Source: Pomacea canaliculata (Eukaryota > Mollusca > Gastropoda > Architaenioglossa > Ampullariidae). From it: 64,000 bases of DNA. Both the position numbers and the translations under genes were made by a program. The notes beneath the pieces are model-generated. The model saw only the letters and a list, made by a program, of their open reading frames with translations. It was not told the origin of the DNA and searched no databases. Below, piece after piece: positions 1-12,624 of this stretch. The stretch spans positions 15,206,352 through 15,270,351 of the forward strand of contig NC_037600.1 in NCBI RefSeq assembly GCF_003073045.1. Direction: 5' to 3'. Position 1 is the stretch's first letter. Every line of letters starts with the position of its first letter.

Positions 1-2682
1 AACAATTTTAGCATTTGCTTGTCCATAAACTGGTCCCATAGCCTAACGGCTGTAGAGGAAGTGAGCTTTAAGTGGTTAGCAGTGTCAACAATTTGGCATA
101 TAGACTCTTTCTGTTGCCTTGTACCTTTTGTGATGAGATGATAACTTATTCACTGCTGGGTAATTAGCAACTTTTCACTAGCTGGTCAAAACCATCCTTG
201 AAATAGTGACCTGCTGTTAAGTTGAGGACACTTATGATCGATATACCTATGGATGTTTATTTATAAGCAGATGAAAGCATACAGTATCCATGTTTACTAT
301 GTTTTACACATTAGATGTATGCCTGATTGTTTTTAAAGCAATGTGTGTGTGTGTACATGTATAATGTGAGAGGAGGCTGAATCTGTAAGTTTTATAAATG
401 GCATATACCTTGAAAGAGAAACCAATTTCTTCAGTAAAAATGTAGATTATTTTTAATATTTTCTAAATTAAACCGACAGAATGTTCATAGATAGCATTAG
501 AAGTGTTTAGTTCATGATGATACCATAATGGGCTTGGTGTGACTGGTCAAAAGAGATAAACATCTTAAAAGATTTATTAAAATGAGCTAGGTTAAAGATA
601 TGGACCTCACTTCTTTCGACTTGCTGTGGAACTTCTTTAAGAATCTATCCAATGAAAACTAATGGTAGGAATTTACTTGATGTAATGATACCTTCATTTG
701 TGCATTGTATACAAGCAAAAGTACAAGAATGGAGGAAAGGAGGTGAAAAAAGAGGTATATCTGTGTGTATGTGTTTTGTATTTTTGGTTTCTTATTTTGG
801 TGTCAGTTTTGTTACTGTTATTTCTATTGCTGTAATAAACTGTTACATGCAATTAAATAAAAAAATGTTAAAAGCATTATTTCACTTTGATCTTACTAGA
901 TATAGAAAAACTTATCACCATAAATGTTAAATTTGTTTTTGCTGAAGTTATCTTTATTCAGCAGAAAACAAATCTAACCAGTGAGTACACCAGTCTTGAT
1001 TTTAAAAGCATTGTTTTGAAAAAAAATACTTTTTCAGTGGAAGCTTCCTAGTATTGATGCTTAGGAAAGAAAAATATATATACTTCTTGTTTCACATCAG
1101 TTTCAAGTTAATGTTGCATTCTGTGCAATGAAAAAATCTCTAATGCTGGAGGATTAATAAGATATAATTTTAAAAAATAAGAACTATGAACTTATGTGCA
1201 AAAACATTAATAAGAAAGCAAAACATGGCATTACCATCATTGTTGTCAAGCTTTAGCATTTCTATCAGAAATGCAATAGGGTCTGAGGGGCGGTTAATGA
1301 TCAGTTGCTCCATCAGTCTCTAAAAATCAAAAGGATGAAAAAGGTTATGCTAAGAAACCATTTAAGCTGTACAGAAGTCATCTAGCTAGATTTTCAATCT
1401 CTTGGCAAAGATGCATATTTGTTTTAGCGAATATACATCTTTACAGTGCAGTATATCTGATTCCTTTTAACATATTTCTTTTCTTTCTTAATTATATTTT
1501 GTTTTCTTCACAGATATACATCTATTTGATTAATTTTGCGGATGCATATGTGTGAGTGTTGTAAAGGTGCGTTGAATGTTAAGCCACATAGGCATTATCC
1601 ATTGTGCAACAGAGGACTCAACCTTTACAATATCATCAGAAAAATTGATGAATTTTCTTCTTCATAGTTACTACATCTTTTGGTATAAAGGATAAATTGA
1701 AGATGAGAAAAAAGTACAGCCTTGGGCTGAGCCAGTGCTTGTGATAGAAAAAGTGCCATTAACAAGTATACTGTGCAGCCTACAAACCTGAAAGTGAATG
1801 ACACAAGCTGGAGGTCAAAAGTAATTTGTCTGAGAGTCTTGTAACTAAAAGTCATTGCTGGATGGTGTTAAAAACAAATCAACAATCAGCAAACAACAGT
1901 CTTATATTATGTTCAAGCTGTTTTGAAGAGGATCAAGGATAAAAAGTTGAGCACCATTGACACTTCTCTAGCTTGATCCTATATATTGCAACCTAGCTAG
2001 CTACAGTGAGTCAAGATAGTTTTCAGTGGCATTTAGAATTGGTATTTAATTATTTTCTCCGTGATTTCCATGACTGACGATGTTAAGGACGCTAGTCTAT
2101 ATAGTGGTTAAGATGGTGAGCTGTAGCCTTCTTTGGAACTGGTATACAATGGTGGATATAAATTAGTACAATTAATTAACTTACGATTGGCCTTCACTGA
2201 CAGAATTATAATTTTCCACAAAATAAGATGATGGGGGTCATAACTTTACACTTATCAGTCATAACACTTATTTTATGATTGTATTTACTCTGATGGTGTT
2301 TGTCAAGAAGTTTCGAAAAGAAAATGTGTAGTTATATTTTGCATTGTTTTGTTGTAAACGTCGCAATCATACTTCTAAAAAATACCTTGTATAAGTCAAA
2401 AATCCCATGCTTTTCTGCATATGTCGAAAATTCAGGAGGAATTTGTAGTGGTCGCTTTGTTTGGTCCATTCCTCTGGGTACTGTGCTGGCTCCTACCTTC
2501 AAAGATGAACCCAGGCGCCCTTGGATGTTTTCATCGGTTGCTACGAAGCAAAGGTAGAGTTTGCTTTCCCGCGTTTGGTTGGTTACAGCTGTTTGATAGT
2601 CATGTTGTCAAATCGATTTTGATTGGGTTTCACGTTCTAGGAACAACAACTCTGTCCCTCTGAAGGCGGTTCTGTACCGAAA
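1..2682. other. AT-rich intergenic DNA upstream of the MTCH2-like gene
   Basis: No supported gene was seen. Open frames here are short and lack recognisable domains or paired splice sites. The last 300 bases or so before the start codon at 2683 become less AT-rich and probably contain the promoter and 5' leader of the MTCH2-like gene, but no clear TATA box or initiator was recognised. Confidence 0.5.
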
Positions 2683-3600
2683 ATGGCGGCGATCACGGCA
2701 GCACAGTATGGCACCGGTGCATTGGTTACGGCCTTGATGCACCCCATAGGGTATGCAAAAGTTTTAATACAGGCAGGCTATGAGCCGTTACCTCCGAAAG
2801 CATCAGTATCTTTGTTTGGAAAAGAATCGTTGGTGTACCCGAATGTGCTGCAGTACATGTCCCACATAAAGAAGGTCGATGGGTTTTGGGGGTTGTACCG
2901 TGGCGTGTTTCCTCGAGTCGTGTCGGGTACAATCGGAAACATTGTACAGCACAACGTTGGAGACAAACTGAAAGCATGGTTCCCGCAGGCTAAGGCCTCG
3001 CCAGAAGAAGAAGAGGGGGATGAGCTCATGTCATGGTTGAGAAGTTTTTGCTTGGAGACCAGTCAGGAGACGGTCGCCCGTTGCGTAGGAATCATCGCGA
3101 GCCACCCTCTGCAGGTTGTCACAGTTCGTTGCATGATACAGTTCGTGGGAAGGGAAACCGAATACGAGGGCCTCTTCTCGTCGCTGGGCGCGATCTACCG
3201 AAATGACGGAATCCTTGGATTCTTCGCTGGCCTCGTGCCAAGATTGGTGGGCGAAATCCTGACGGTGTGGGTCACCAACTTCCTGGCGAAACTGCTCAAC
3301 AGGTATCTTGTGGAGGATAAGGATTTGAGGTCTTATACTGCGGCTGCTTGTGGGCTGGTAGTTTCCCACTTCACCTATCCCTTCACTCTGGTCGCCAACG
3401 TCATGGCAATCAACAGTTCTGGCCTGAAAGCTTCAAGCCCACCACACATGCCCCGCTATGAGAGTTGGGTTGACTGTTTCAGTGATCTCAATGCCAAAGG
3501 TCAGCTGAAGAGAGGATCCAGCCTATTCTGGCGTTACTATCAGGGACCAGTGATTTGGCGTGATGGGAGAATGATGGCAGCACCCAGATACTTAAATTAG
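2683..3600 (+). CDS. MTCH2: Mitochondrial carrier homolog 2-like protein, single exon
   Basis: A 305-residue frame in one uninterrupted exon. Family knowledge: MTCH2 is a divergent SLC25-fold protein of the mitochondrial outer membrane, known as the tBID receptor and as an insertase for tail-anchored proteins. Seen here: the N-terminal block ending VLIQAGYEPLPP, the block VGREtEYEGLFSS, the very conserved GILGFFAGLVPRLVGEIL, and the C-terminal blocks SHFTYPFTLVANVMAIN and YESWVDCF. Length matches vertebrate MTCH2 (about 303). The start was chosen because the family begins immediately before this first membrane segment and the context ATGGCGGCG is favourable. Oddity: vertebrate MTCH2 has many introns and this copy has none, so it is either an intron-poor lineage gene or an old retrocopy that kept its frame. 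No genomic poly(A) tract follows the stop. AATAAA signals lie at 3896 and 4127. Confidence 0.93.
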   Translation: MAAITAAQYGTGALVTALMHPIGYAKVLIQAGYEPLPPKASVSLFGKESLVYPNVLQYMSHIKKVDGFWGLYRGVFPRVVSGTIGNIVQHNVGDKLKAWFPQAKASPEEEEGDELMSWLRSFCLETSQETVARCVGIIASHPLQVVTVRCMIQFVGRETEYEGLFSSLGAIYRNDGILGFFAGLVPRLVGEILTVWVTNFLAKLLNRYLVEDKDLRSYTAAACGLVVSHFTYPFTLVANVMAINSSGLKASSPPHMPRYESWVDCFSDLNAKGQLKRGSSLFWRYYQGPVIWRDGRMMAAPRYLN

Positions 3601-6600
3601 CTTATACTGCTCGTAGCCAAATCAAGGTTTCGAACTGAAACAAATTTACATTTAAACAGTCATTATGTGAAATGATTGTGGAGCTGTTGATTCTTCATCA
3701 GAGCACATGCTTAGAACAGATAGTTGCAGAAGATATTTACTTTGCTTTATAAATGTTTGAGACAAAAGATCTTGTAAAATCTATTAGTTTCTTCTTTGTT
3801 CTTTATAAAATTAAATGACAAGCAAATTAACACAGGCTGAAAAAGCTGAAATACGGAATGAAAATATTTAAAAAAGTGTAGCATACTATGCAACAATAAA
3901 AATAAGGCAGTCACTGATTTCAATTGTTGTGTTGTCAACTTCTGCTTGGAGCAGATTTATGACTTTCAAACTGATGTCACTGATGAGTTGTGTAGATACT
4001 GTGTCTAAACGATAAACCTTGTTATACTGTTTTGCCTTAGCTCTTTTTGGTTCAGAGTTTCATGCATAACTACTGAGTAAATATGCTTTATGCTATAGAT
4101 AGTAGACTGAACATGTAAAGACTTTAAATAAACATGCAGCAGACAGTAGATGCATCAAAAAGAATTAAGGTAAATGTTATAAAAGAGATGTCATTTGCAT
4201 GAAATTTTTGAGTGATAATGGCATCACTCTTATCAAGTTAAATTGTTAATATAAATATGTAAACTTGAGACCATATGTGTGCGTGATTTTATTTGGTGAT
4301 CATTTCTTCTCTTGATGATACCTTGAAAGTCAGATGTAAACATGACAAATCTGTACTGTCCATTGGCATTTTCATATCAATTTCTCACAAGCACAAACAT
4401 ATTTGTTATTGTATGAAGAGCAGTTTATATCTTTACTATTTAGTGTTAGCAGCAGAATCAGAGATGGGCACACAGTGGAAAGCTGACTGGGCTCTAATGA
4501 GACATTCTTTGCTGTTCTTCATTGTGTGATAATGTGATTATATTCTGCTTTAAGAAACAAATTGATTTCCTGTGACTTCTGTACTGAATCAGTTCACTGT
4601 CCTCTTGATAAAGATTTTTCAAACAAAACTTTATCCAGTCTTTGTATGGACTTCTCTAAGCAAGATTTTTCGTAAGTTTTTGGGTGTAAAATAAAACAAA
4701 GGTCTTTGTCATATTTTGGTGATGGCATCAAAGATTCTGAAAATTTTATTTAGCGTGTTAATAAATAATAATAATTTAAACTAAATTTTCTTAGTGTTCT
4801 TTTCTTTCTTCCTAATGTTGATGTTATTTTTAAATAGGTTATACTTTACACAGATTTTTAAGTTTTATATCACCATTACCAGCTTATGTGAGTTCCCTGT
4901 GCCTTATGATTTTTATTGTAAAACCAAGGCATATTGCCTTGAAACATGGATTAGAAAAAGACTTTGTAGCTTAAAAAGTTAAAACTTGATTGTAGGGAAA
5001 GAATATATATCAGGGAATCTGTACATGGGGAACACATGTTGTTTGACATTTACTTTAAGAGCTACAACTTGTATATTTACTTTAACTTTAAAAATGGCAT
5101 GCTTGCTGTTTGCAATGGTATGGCATAGTTCTGTCATTCTCCTGCGCTAGGAATTATAATGAAATTATGGTTAGTTGCTACCAACCATTTGAACAAAATT
5201 TTGTTGTTGCTTCTAAACATAAATGACTAAATCATATATTATTAACATTTTTTTAATAAACCATAGTCTTCCAAATTGTTGTATTTAAGTTTCGTTTCAG
5301 TGCTTGAGTATCTGAGAATCATATGCAGAGTAAGTCAGCTAGAGTCAAGAATTGAAACAAATACCTTGTTTAGTTTGTGCAAAAATACAAATGTTTTGGA
5401 CAAGGCTAATTTTGTGAACATCAGCTAGCAGAGGGCTATATCAGATTTTGAGCTTTTTGTCAAACATTTCAAGCCATAATATTACAGTGCTAGTTACTAA
5501 ATTTCAACTTGTTTAAACTGTTCTTAAGTAATATTCATGTTTTGTTTTTTTTAAATCATTTATATAAGTAAAATGCTCTGGTAATTGTTATAGCACTTTA
5601 AGCAATTTTCCTCGTCTGGTATAATCTCTGATGCACAGGTTAAAGAAATATTAAAAATGTTTTCTAAACACTTAAGTTATGTTTCATACACAAGTTATTT
5701 CCTATATAGGCTATTAGAGTTATAGATCTGGCATTCTCATAATTTCAGTTGGAAGTTCTGCTGAGAGAAGGCAAAGAAACAGAAATTATTTTATTCTGAG
5801 ATACTGAAGACTGAAAAGCTATGAATTAAAAATCCCCTGTAAAAATAGTGTCTGTTAAATGTTGGCAAAAAGGTTCTAACTCTTTGAGAGGTTAGAGGTA
5901 AAAATCTTTCCTTACACTGTTTTGCACATGCATACAGAAATGTACATGCAAGTATGCATATATGGATGCACACACACAGACATTCCCATCCTTGGAACCT
6001 ATTAAAGAGATGGCAAAATATCTTTATTTTAAAAGGTATCACATGCCAATTACAAATCTGTTAAGAATGTAAGAATACAACTATTTTTACTCAAAATAAT
6101 TCTGTTTGAGGGTGGCCTTTATAGTATTTGGCAACTTTTTCCCTAACAAGAAATTTTTAAAGCTTAAAGCCAATGTCACCTGTTGTTTCCATGAAATTGT
6201 TCCTTAAACAACCTTTTTTTGTATTTACTGTGACATACAGCAACATGTTTCACATACTATTTCCCTTGTATTTTAGGTTTTTATAAGTTGTTCTAATGAG
6301 CTGCTGTGCTCTCAACAAAATGGCTTCAAAACCATGGGATCACTTGGAATATTTAGAATGTTTTATCCCTTATTTAATTAAAATTTTGCAGTCACCAGAG
6401 TTGTGGGATTAGTAGGCCCAAATATCAAAATAATTTATATAATAAATCAAGTCCTGGGGGTCCATACAGATAGAATTCTCATCAATGATGGGAACCAAAT
6501 ACATAGATATGCCTTCAGTTTCAGTAAATTTTCAAAAGGAATGCTACGCTGCAGTTGACAATTGCTTCATCACTGTCAATTCAAATAATAAGTTGTGAAG

Positions 6601-7579
6601 TGAACAAATTTCGGAAAAAAAGTTTATCTGTTTTGCATAGCAAATGCAAAAGATGTTTCCAGAATAGAAACATTTCTGTTTTTCTTGGAAACCTTATTTT
6701 TCATTATGTGACATAGACTTACACAGACCATATATGTCCATGGACCCCAGCTGCTAGGTGCAAGACAAGCTCTCAATAGTAAAAAAAAATGATATAAGAA
6801 TTCACAGAATTTCAGGGTAAAGCAAAAAGAAAAACCATATCTACCATTGTAGTGATTGTAAGGCTTTTTTTCAAAAAAAGGGCTATGAGGACATATCACC
6901 TTGTGCTTGGACTAAACAACAGAAAAGCAACAGCTAATGGTGGGAATTGTATATTATCAACATGATAAAGACAAGCCACTCAAGCATAAATTCCACTTAA
7001 ATATATTACTGGCATAAACAGCATAAAATGAATGTTACTACAGTTTTTTTTGGACACTGGTGTTCTAAAATAGCACACTGTATCAAGTAAAAACTAAGCT
7101 TTCCCATTGGTAGCATGTATGATACAGTTCACGTATTCTGTTTTCATAAGAAACATGACATTATTTTCCCCCTGAACTTAGCTTTATTTAGAAATTGATG
7201 CAAACCTAATAATCACATTTCATGCTTAAATGGACACGTACATCGCATAAGTACTAATGTATCTAATTCCACACACACTGGATTTCCAATGGTGGCTAAA
7301 ACACTCTTACAGCAAGAACTAAAAGGTGCTAAGTTCTTATCTTGGAATGCTCTTTGTATATAACACCTGATCGCAGGGGTGGGTGTTGTAGAATTTTTTT
7401 GGGTGTTCTTGTTTCTACCCCCCTCCCATCCCACTTCCATAATAGTGCAAAATAGCTTTTAGGTAGAAGCACTTTACTATCAACTCAACCAACATCCACA
7501 TCTTTATCTGAAATACATGAAAGGTCTATAGCAATTCTAAAGCAGTAACATTTAAATACACAAAAAATGTAAAGGTCAT

Positions 7580-7800
7580 CCCCTTTTAGCTTAGTTGGCA
7601 AGTTTGGGGCTTAGAGACCCCAGCTTTTTTTTTTTTTAATGTCCATCTCTTCCTCTCGCTGCCTTACCCTTCTCTGTAGAGCAGATATCCATTACCCAAA
7701 TCTGGGTTGACTTGGGAAAGTTTGCTGAACCCCAGATAGGTATTGAACTGGCATACTTTTGGGTTTTGATGCCTCTGTTCTCACCCCTTAGCTATTTGTT
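7580..7800 (+). repeat. Candidate tRNA-derived SINE
   Basis: TAGCTTAGTTGGCAAG near 7591 matches a Pol III A-box in tRNA-like context. About 150 bases later GGTATTGAACTGG resembles a decayed B-box. The spacing is longer than in a plain tRNA, so a SINE with an insertion or a chance match are both possible. No target duplication was confirmed. Confidence 0.25.
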
Positions 7801-8582
7801 TTCCCCAAAATATACCAAAGGAAACCAAAAATTAAAAAAAAAAATTTGATGGCTAATATCCAGATGTGTTTCCCTTCACCACCTTCATTTTTCACTCCAA
7901 GTAACTCTGTAGATTATTACTATGTTTACAGTACACACAAGCTGATAATATTTAAGAAAGTTCTTTTAACAATAAGCATCTCTATACAGAATCACAGTTT
8001 GGCTGGTAACAGATGTAGACATAAACACCCTGACTAGAATTCAGAACTGTGCATACAGAGTAAACATTTAAATATCCAACTGGTAAAAATATATGTGGCT
8101 TTACAATAAAATCTTAAATTTAAAAGTATGATTCAAAATGGTATGTGATTTATGCGCTTGTGGTGAGCATTCATTGATTCCCTGAGAACATCATTGAAAG
8201 TGAAAGGTTTTAAATGCTATGGTAAGAATTTGTGGACTATTTAATCACTAGTAATTTATATAATGTACATGTAAAAATGTGACATCTTCAGTTTTCACTT
8301 AGAATGCTTTTTAACAGTTCAAATATATAAACAAGAGTTAAGCAACATTCTGATAATGTTACTTGATTAAAATGTGTAAGTAAAACAATTTAACAAGTTT
8401 TATAAAGGTAAAAATTGTACAGTTTTAGAGGATGAAACATTTTTACATAACATGTATTTTTCAATGAACATTTAATTGTTATCAAGCATCAGCATTGGGG
8501 AAAAAACAAATGTGAACAGATCCCTGCGCCATGAACTGACAACATGCAGACACAGGTAACAAATTTATCACAGCCATGAAGT

Positions 8583-8794
8583 ATCTACACCAGTGGTGCC
8601 CAACCTTTTCTCACCTGAGGGCTGCACTGGACATGATATAAAATCTCGCAGGCCAGAACATGGTGGTTTTGACAGAATCATGACGTTAAAAATGAAATCA
8701 TGTTGCGTCTGGTTAAAATGAGCAGACCGGATGAGGCACCTTTGTGGGCCAGATGTGGCCCCCGGGCCATAGGTTGGGCACCCCTGATCTACAC
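8583..8794. mobile_element. hAT-type MITE with 8-bp target-site duplication
   Basis: The 196-bp element (8591-8786) starts CAGTGGTGCCCAACC and ends GGTTGGGCACCCCTG, a nearly perfect terminal inverted repeat of 15 bases. It is flanked on both sides by the 8-bp duplication ATCTACAC (8583-8590 and 8787-8794). Eight-base duplications and CAG...CTG ends are diagnostic of the hAT superfamily. There is no transposase, so this is a non-autonomous derivative. Intact ends and an exact duplication suggest a fairly recent insertion. Confidence 0.9.
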
Positions 8795-10373
8795 TAATCA
8801 TGAGAACTGCTCCAGACATCTCTTGGTTAATTATAGGATGTCTTCATGGATATTTTGCAAACTCTTAAAAGATTACCTCTTTTTCAAAATAAGAATAATT
8901 TTAATTATTGTGATGGAATAAAATGATAAGCTGAGCGTTGACTGCAAATGAAGCAATTTTGAATTGTAACATGTGTTTCTAGGTTTTTGATTTGATCAGC
9001 AGTGCACTGTTGCTCGACAGCCAATTTTTTTCAACATCAGCTGATGTTGACTTTCTCTCCCTAGAATGGACAAACTTTAGGCTTCCTTTGATACTTTCAT
9101 GATACAAGACAGTCTTGGCATCAGCAACTCCAAAAAAAAAAAAAAAAAAAAAAAAGGGCAGCATGTTACTGAGACTTTCCATTGACAAAAACTTTATGCA
9201 CTCATGCTCTGCAATGTTTCCACATAATCTACCACTCTTATATGTTTTCTTTTTGAGATGGTGTAAATATCCATGCTAGACATGCTTCATTCTACTGTAG
9301 AGTAATGGGTTATAAAGAATTAAAAAAGCCACAGATAAACCACAAAAACTCCATCATAAAATACAACAGAAAAAAGTACAGCTTGAAATTGTAGTCCAGT
9401 TCATGGGACTGGATAGCATATGCTTCACGAGAAAGCTTATAGGAACTACTGGTGCTAGTTTTTTTTAACATGCTGAATAGTATCCCAGGCTGACTAACTG
9501 CACCCAATCTAACAGTATATTGAAAAAACTATTATTACCACCACTGGCCCAAGATCACACATCGAATACAGTGGACAATAAGGATTAGAATGTTAAAATG
9601 ACTACTTCGTTTTTTTGGAGGAGGGAAATTTTAACGTAGATGTGCCATTCATGATGTCCATCTCTTAAAACAGAATGTCCACATGAATGTGTACAAAGCT
9701 CTCTCTGGTGATATAAGTTCATTCATAGAGTGACAGTGTCATTTAAGTATTGGACAACAAATATTCTTGATCTAGGTGTCATCATTTATCTGGAAAACAA
9801 ACAGAAAGTGAAAGGCAAAGTCACTAGAAGAAAAAGAAAGCATTATGGCCACTTAAAAAATATTATGATGATTGAAAAATGAATATGCCAAGTACTCGCC
9901 CAGTTCAATAAATGGAAGAAGAAATGGGTTGAAATGGAATGTGCAGATAATTGTCAAATGTTTATCTTTCCAATGGTGCTTTATCTATTCACAAGGGATG
10001 TCCACCAACAACACAAAGCTCAGCGTTTTTTAAAACTATGAGAATAAGTGATGACGCTAACAGAGTGTGATGGTTTACAGTCCAACCAACAGTAACATGT
10101 CACTTTTCTCCACTCATCTGACATCAGGACTGATCCTGCACATTGGCGCTTTTCCTCTGTGTACCCCCTTTCTTATTTTTCTGAAATCCTTTTTTGGACA
10201 AGCTGTTGTTCAGCTCACTTTTAGCTGTTTGAGATCGAAGGCAGCGCACATTCTCTTTGTCTTCCTTTGCAGCTGGTGCATTTGCAATGCTGAGATCACC
10301 GCCTGCCACAGAAACTAAAACACACTTGCAATGAGAGCCCAGTCTCCTCCATGCTGTGGTTACATCAATCAGT

Positions 10374-11700
10374 TAATAATAACAACAACAATAAATACAA
10401 AATTTGTAAAGCGCATACATTTCTAACAAGCATGCTCTTAGCATCTAAGAACAAGAACGAAACATGGACAGCATAACAGGGACAGGAAAACAAACAACAT
10501 ATGAACTATAAAAGAATAAACAACAGTAATAACAAAGAATAAAATCAAATACAGAAAACACAAAGAAGAACCAAATAACAAGAACAAGAGCTGAGAGGAA
10601 CATAAAATTGCAAAAGAAAGGGTGTGAAAAAGGACTAGCATTATGGGAAAGTTTGTTAGTAGTGTTTACAGAAGAGATGCGTTTTCAGTGCACATTTAAA
10701 GGATTCAATAGTGGGTAGGTGGCAGATATGGAAAGGCAGAGAGTTCCATCGTTTCGCTGCACAATAACTAAACATCCTGTGGCCATATTGTTCTGGTGAC
10801 AGGAAGAGTAAGAAGATGATTATCAAACAAGGAGCAGAGTTGTCTGGCTGGGACATAAGGGAAAAGCAGTTCAGACAAATAATTAGGGGAGGTGCCAGAA
10901 AAGAAATTAAACACAGCATGAACAGTTTGTACTGGATGCAATAATGGATGGGTAGGCAATGCAGAAAACAAAGTATAGGAGCGGCATAGCCGTTTCCTAG
11001 CTCTAAGCACCAGTATATATGTCGGTGGTCGCTTTAATTAGAGTAGTTTTGGAACTGTGAAAAGGTCTATAAGAGTTGTGTAAAATCTACTTTGAGAGAA
11101 AGGACAAGTTGGAAACTGGGTGATAATTGTTCCACACATTGACGTCAAGCATGGCTTTCTTAAGAAGTGGCTTCACCAGGGTATTTTTAAACAAAGATGG
11201 GAAAACACTTGATGACACTTGATGTAGGTCCATTGCTATATACAGTCCAGCAGATAATAAAATTCCGAGAAAAAGATAGAGCTGTGATCACTCAAGTTTG
11301 TTCTTGGCATTCGTAGGGGGTCTATAGATGCAGAACAGATGTATCAAGCAATACGGAGCAGAAAAAGAGACTTTTACATATTCAAAAGATGTATGTGGGA
11401 AGGATAAAGCAGCAGTAAAAGACAGGTACTTGGCAAGTGATGATTTGTAGATAATAAAAATGCCACCTTCGTTTGTAGGATGGGGAAACGATTTCAGACA
11501 GTAACCCACTGGAGTTTGATGGACACACATGCTGTCATCACTTCGCTGTTTAAGCACATCTCAGTGATAATGAAAATATCAAGGTGACGATCTGTTACAA
11601 ACACTTCAGTGACTGTTGTGCTGATAATACAGAATGAGTGTTGAAAAGGCCAACATGGAAGCGTTTAACTGTCATGTGGGGAAAACTAGGCAGTCTCCTG
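10374..11700 (-). mobile_element. Internally deleted APE-type LINE
   Basis: Minus-strand frames give three non-contiguous parts of one non-LTR retrotransposon. Endonuclease-like sequence lies at about 11290-11640 (GGIFIIYKSSL, then a CIYRPP block). The start of the reverse transcriptase lies at about 11090-11230 (FKNTLVKPLLKK, then an N-Y-x-PVSNLSFLSK block). The family's C-terminal tail lies at about 10656-11010 (PNYLSELL..YVPARQL, WNSLPFHI, FKCALKTHLF). The palm with the catalytic FADD box is absent, so most of the RT was lost by deletion. The 3' end runs into a short A/T-rich repeat near 10374-10400. Frames are broken in several places, so it is old and inactive. Confidence 0.75.
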
Positions 11701-12624
11701 TTCTCATACAACCAAGTTGATTTGGTCGGTCATGTTTACAGTTACATATTATCATGCAAATCACAACAAAATTTGATTTAAGAAGTGGTCCAGCTTTTGT
11801 TACACGGAAAATGAGTTAAAATGGAATCATGATCTCAGGAAATGTTGATGATGGAACACACAGTAATCAGCACTAACAGGTGTTTATCTTTACCCTGTCT
11901 CACCCTTCCTTTAGGACAAAATTTTCCATGATAGTTATACTTGCAACCATAGAAGAATATGTGCTAACAGCTAACAAGGTATGTGAAAATTATGTATGGC
12001 AATATAGAACATCTTTGTCAATTTCAAGATCAATTATATTTGGAGAATTATCTCTAACGTTGGCTGCTTGTCTAAAAGAGTGATTTGGAGTTCTCAGTCT
12101 GATACTTACTGGTATTCTTGGAATTAGTTTCAATACTTTTAGGCTGTTGGTCTTTTAGACTGGTTTTGCAGTCCTGTTTCCTGCTATCTGCAATGACCAC
12201 CAACCCAGCAAAGATGCACCACAATTTGTGGAATAATTCAAGAGTTTGGCCTGTCCTACGCAGGGATGCAAACTACTGTCCTTCTAATTAAAAACAGTCA
12301 CCACATGCTTTTTCATGTTCTCCTTGGCCACTACATACAGATTTTACATTCACAAAACTTAGGCAAACATATTTTAGGTTGGTGTTCTCTTTGTCACTAG
12401 AAACCTATAGACTTTTGCTCACACAAACTTTGTAATGGGGAGAGAGTGATAAGCGTTTGTAAAAATTATCTAAAAGTGACAAAACTGTAAATAATTATAT
12501 AATTGCTTGATTTCAGAATAGATTAAATCAAAGCTACTCCAAATGAAATGTATAGATCTTTGCCTGCAAATTCTTTACAGAGTGTGCTTTACATGCTATT
12601 CTGCTTAATGACATGCACTATTCT

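Larger units (their letters stand above)
3601..12624. other. Long AT-rich intergenic region with repeats
   Basis: This holds the 3' UTR of the MTCH2-like gene (candidate poly(A) signals at 3896-3901 and 4127-4132), a possible tRNA-derived SINE (7580-7800), a complete hAT-type MITE (8591-8786), a poly(A) run at about 9132-9154, and an internally deleted LINE on the minus strand (about 10374-11700). Nothing else could be supported. Remaining open frames are short, AT-rich and without domains. Confidence 0.5.
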
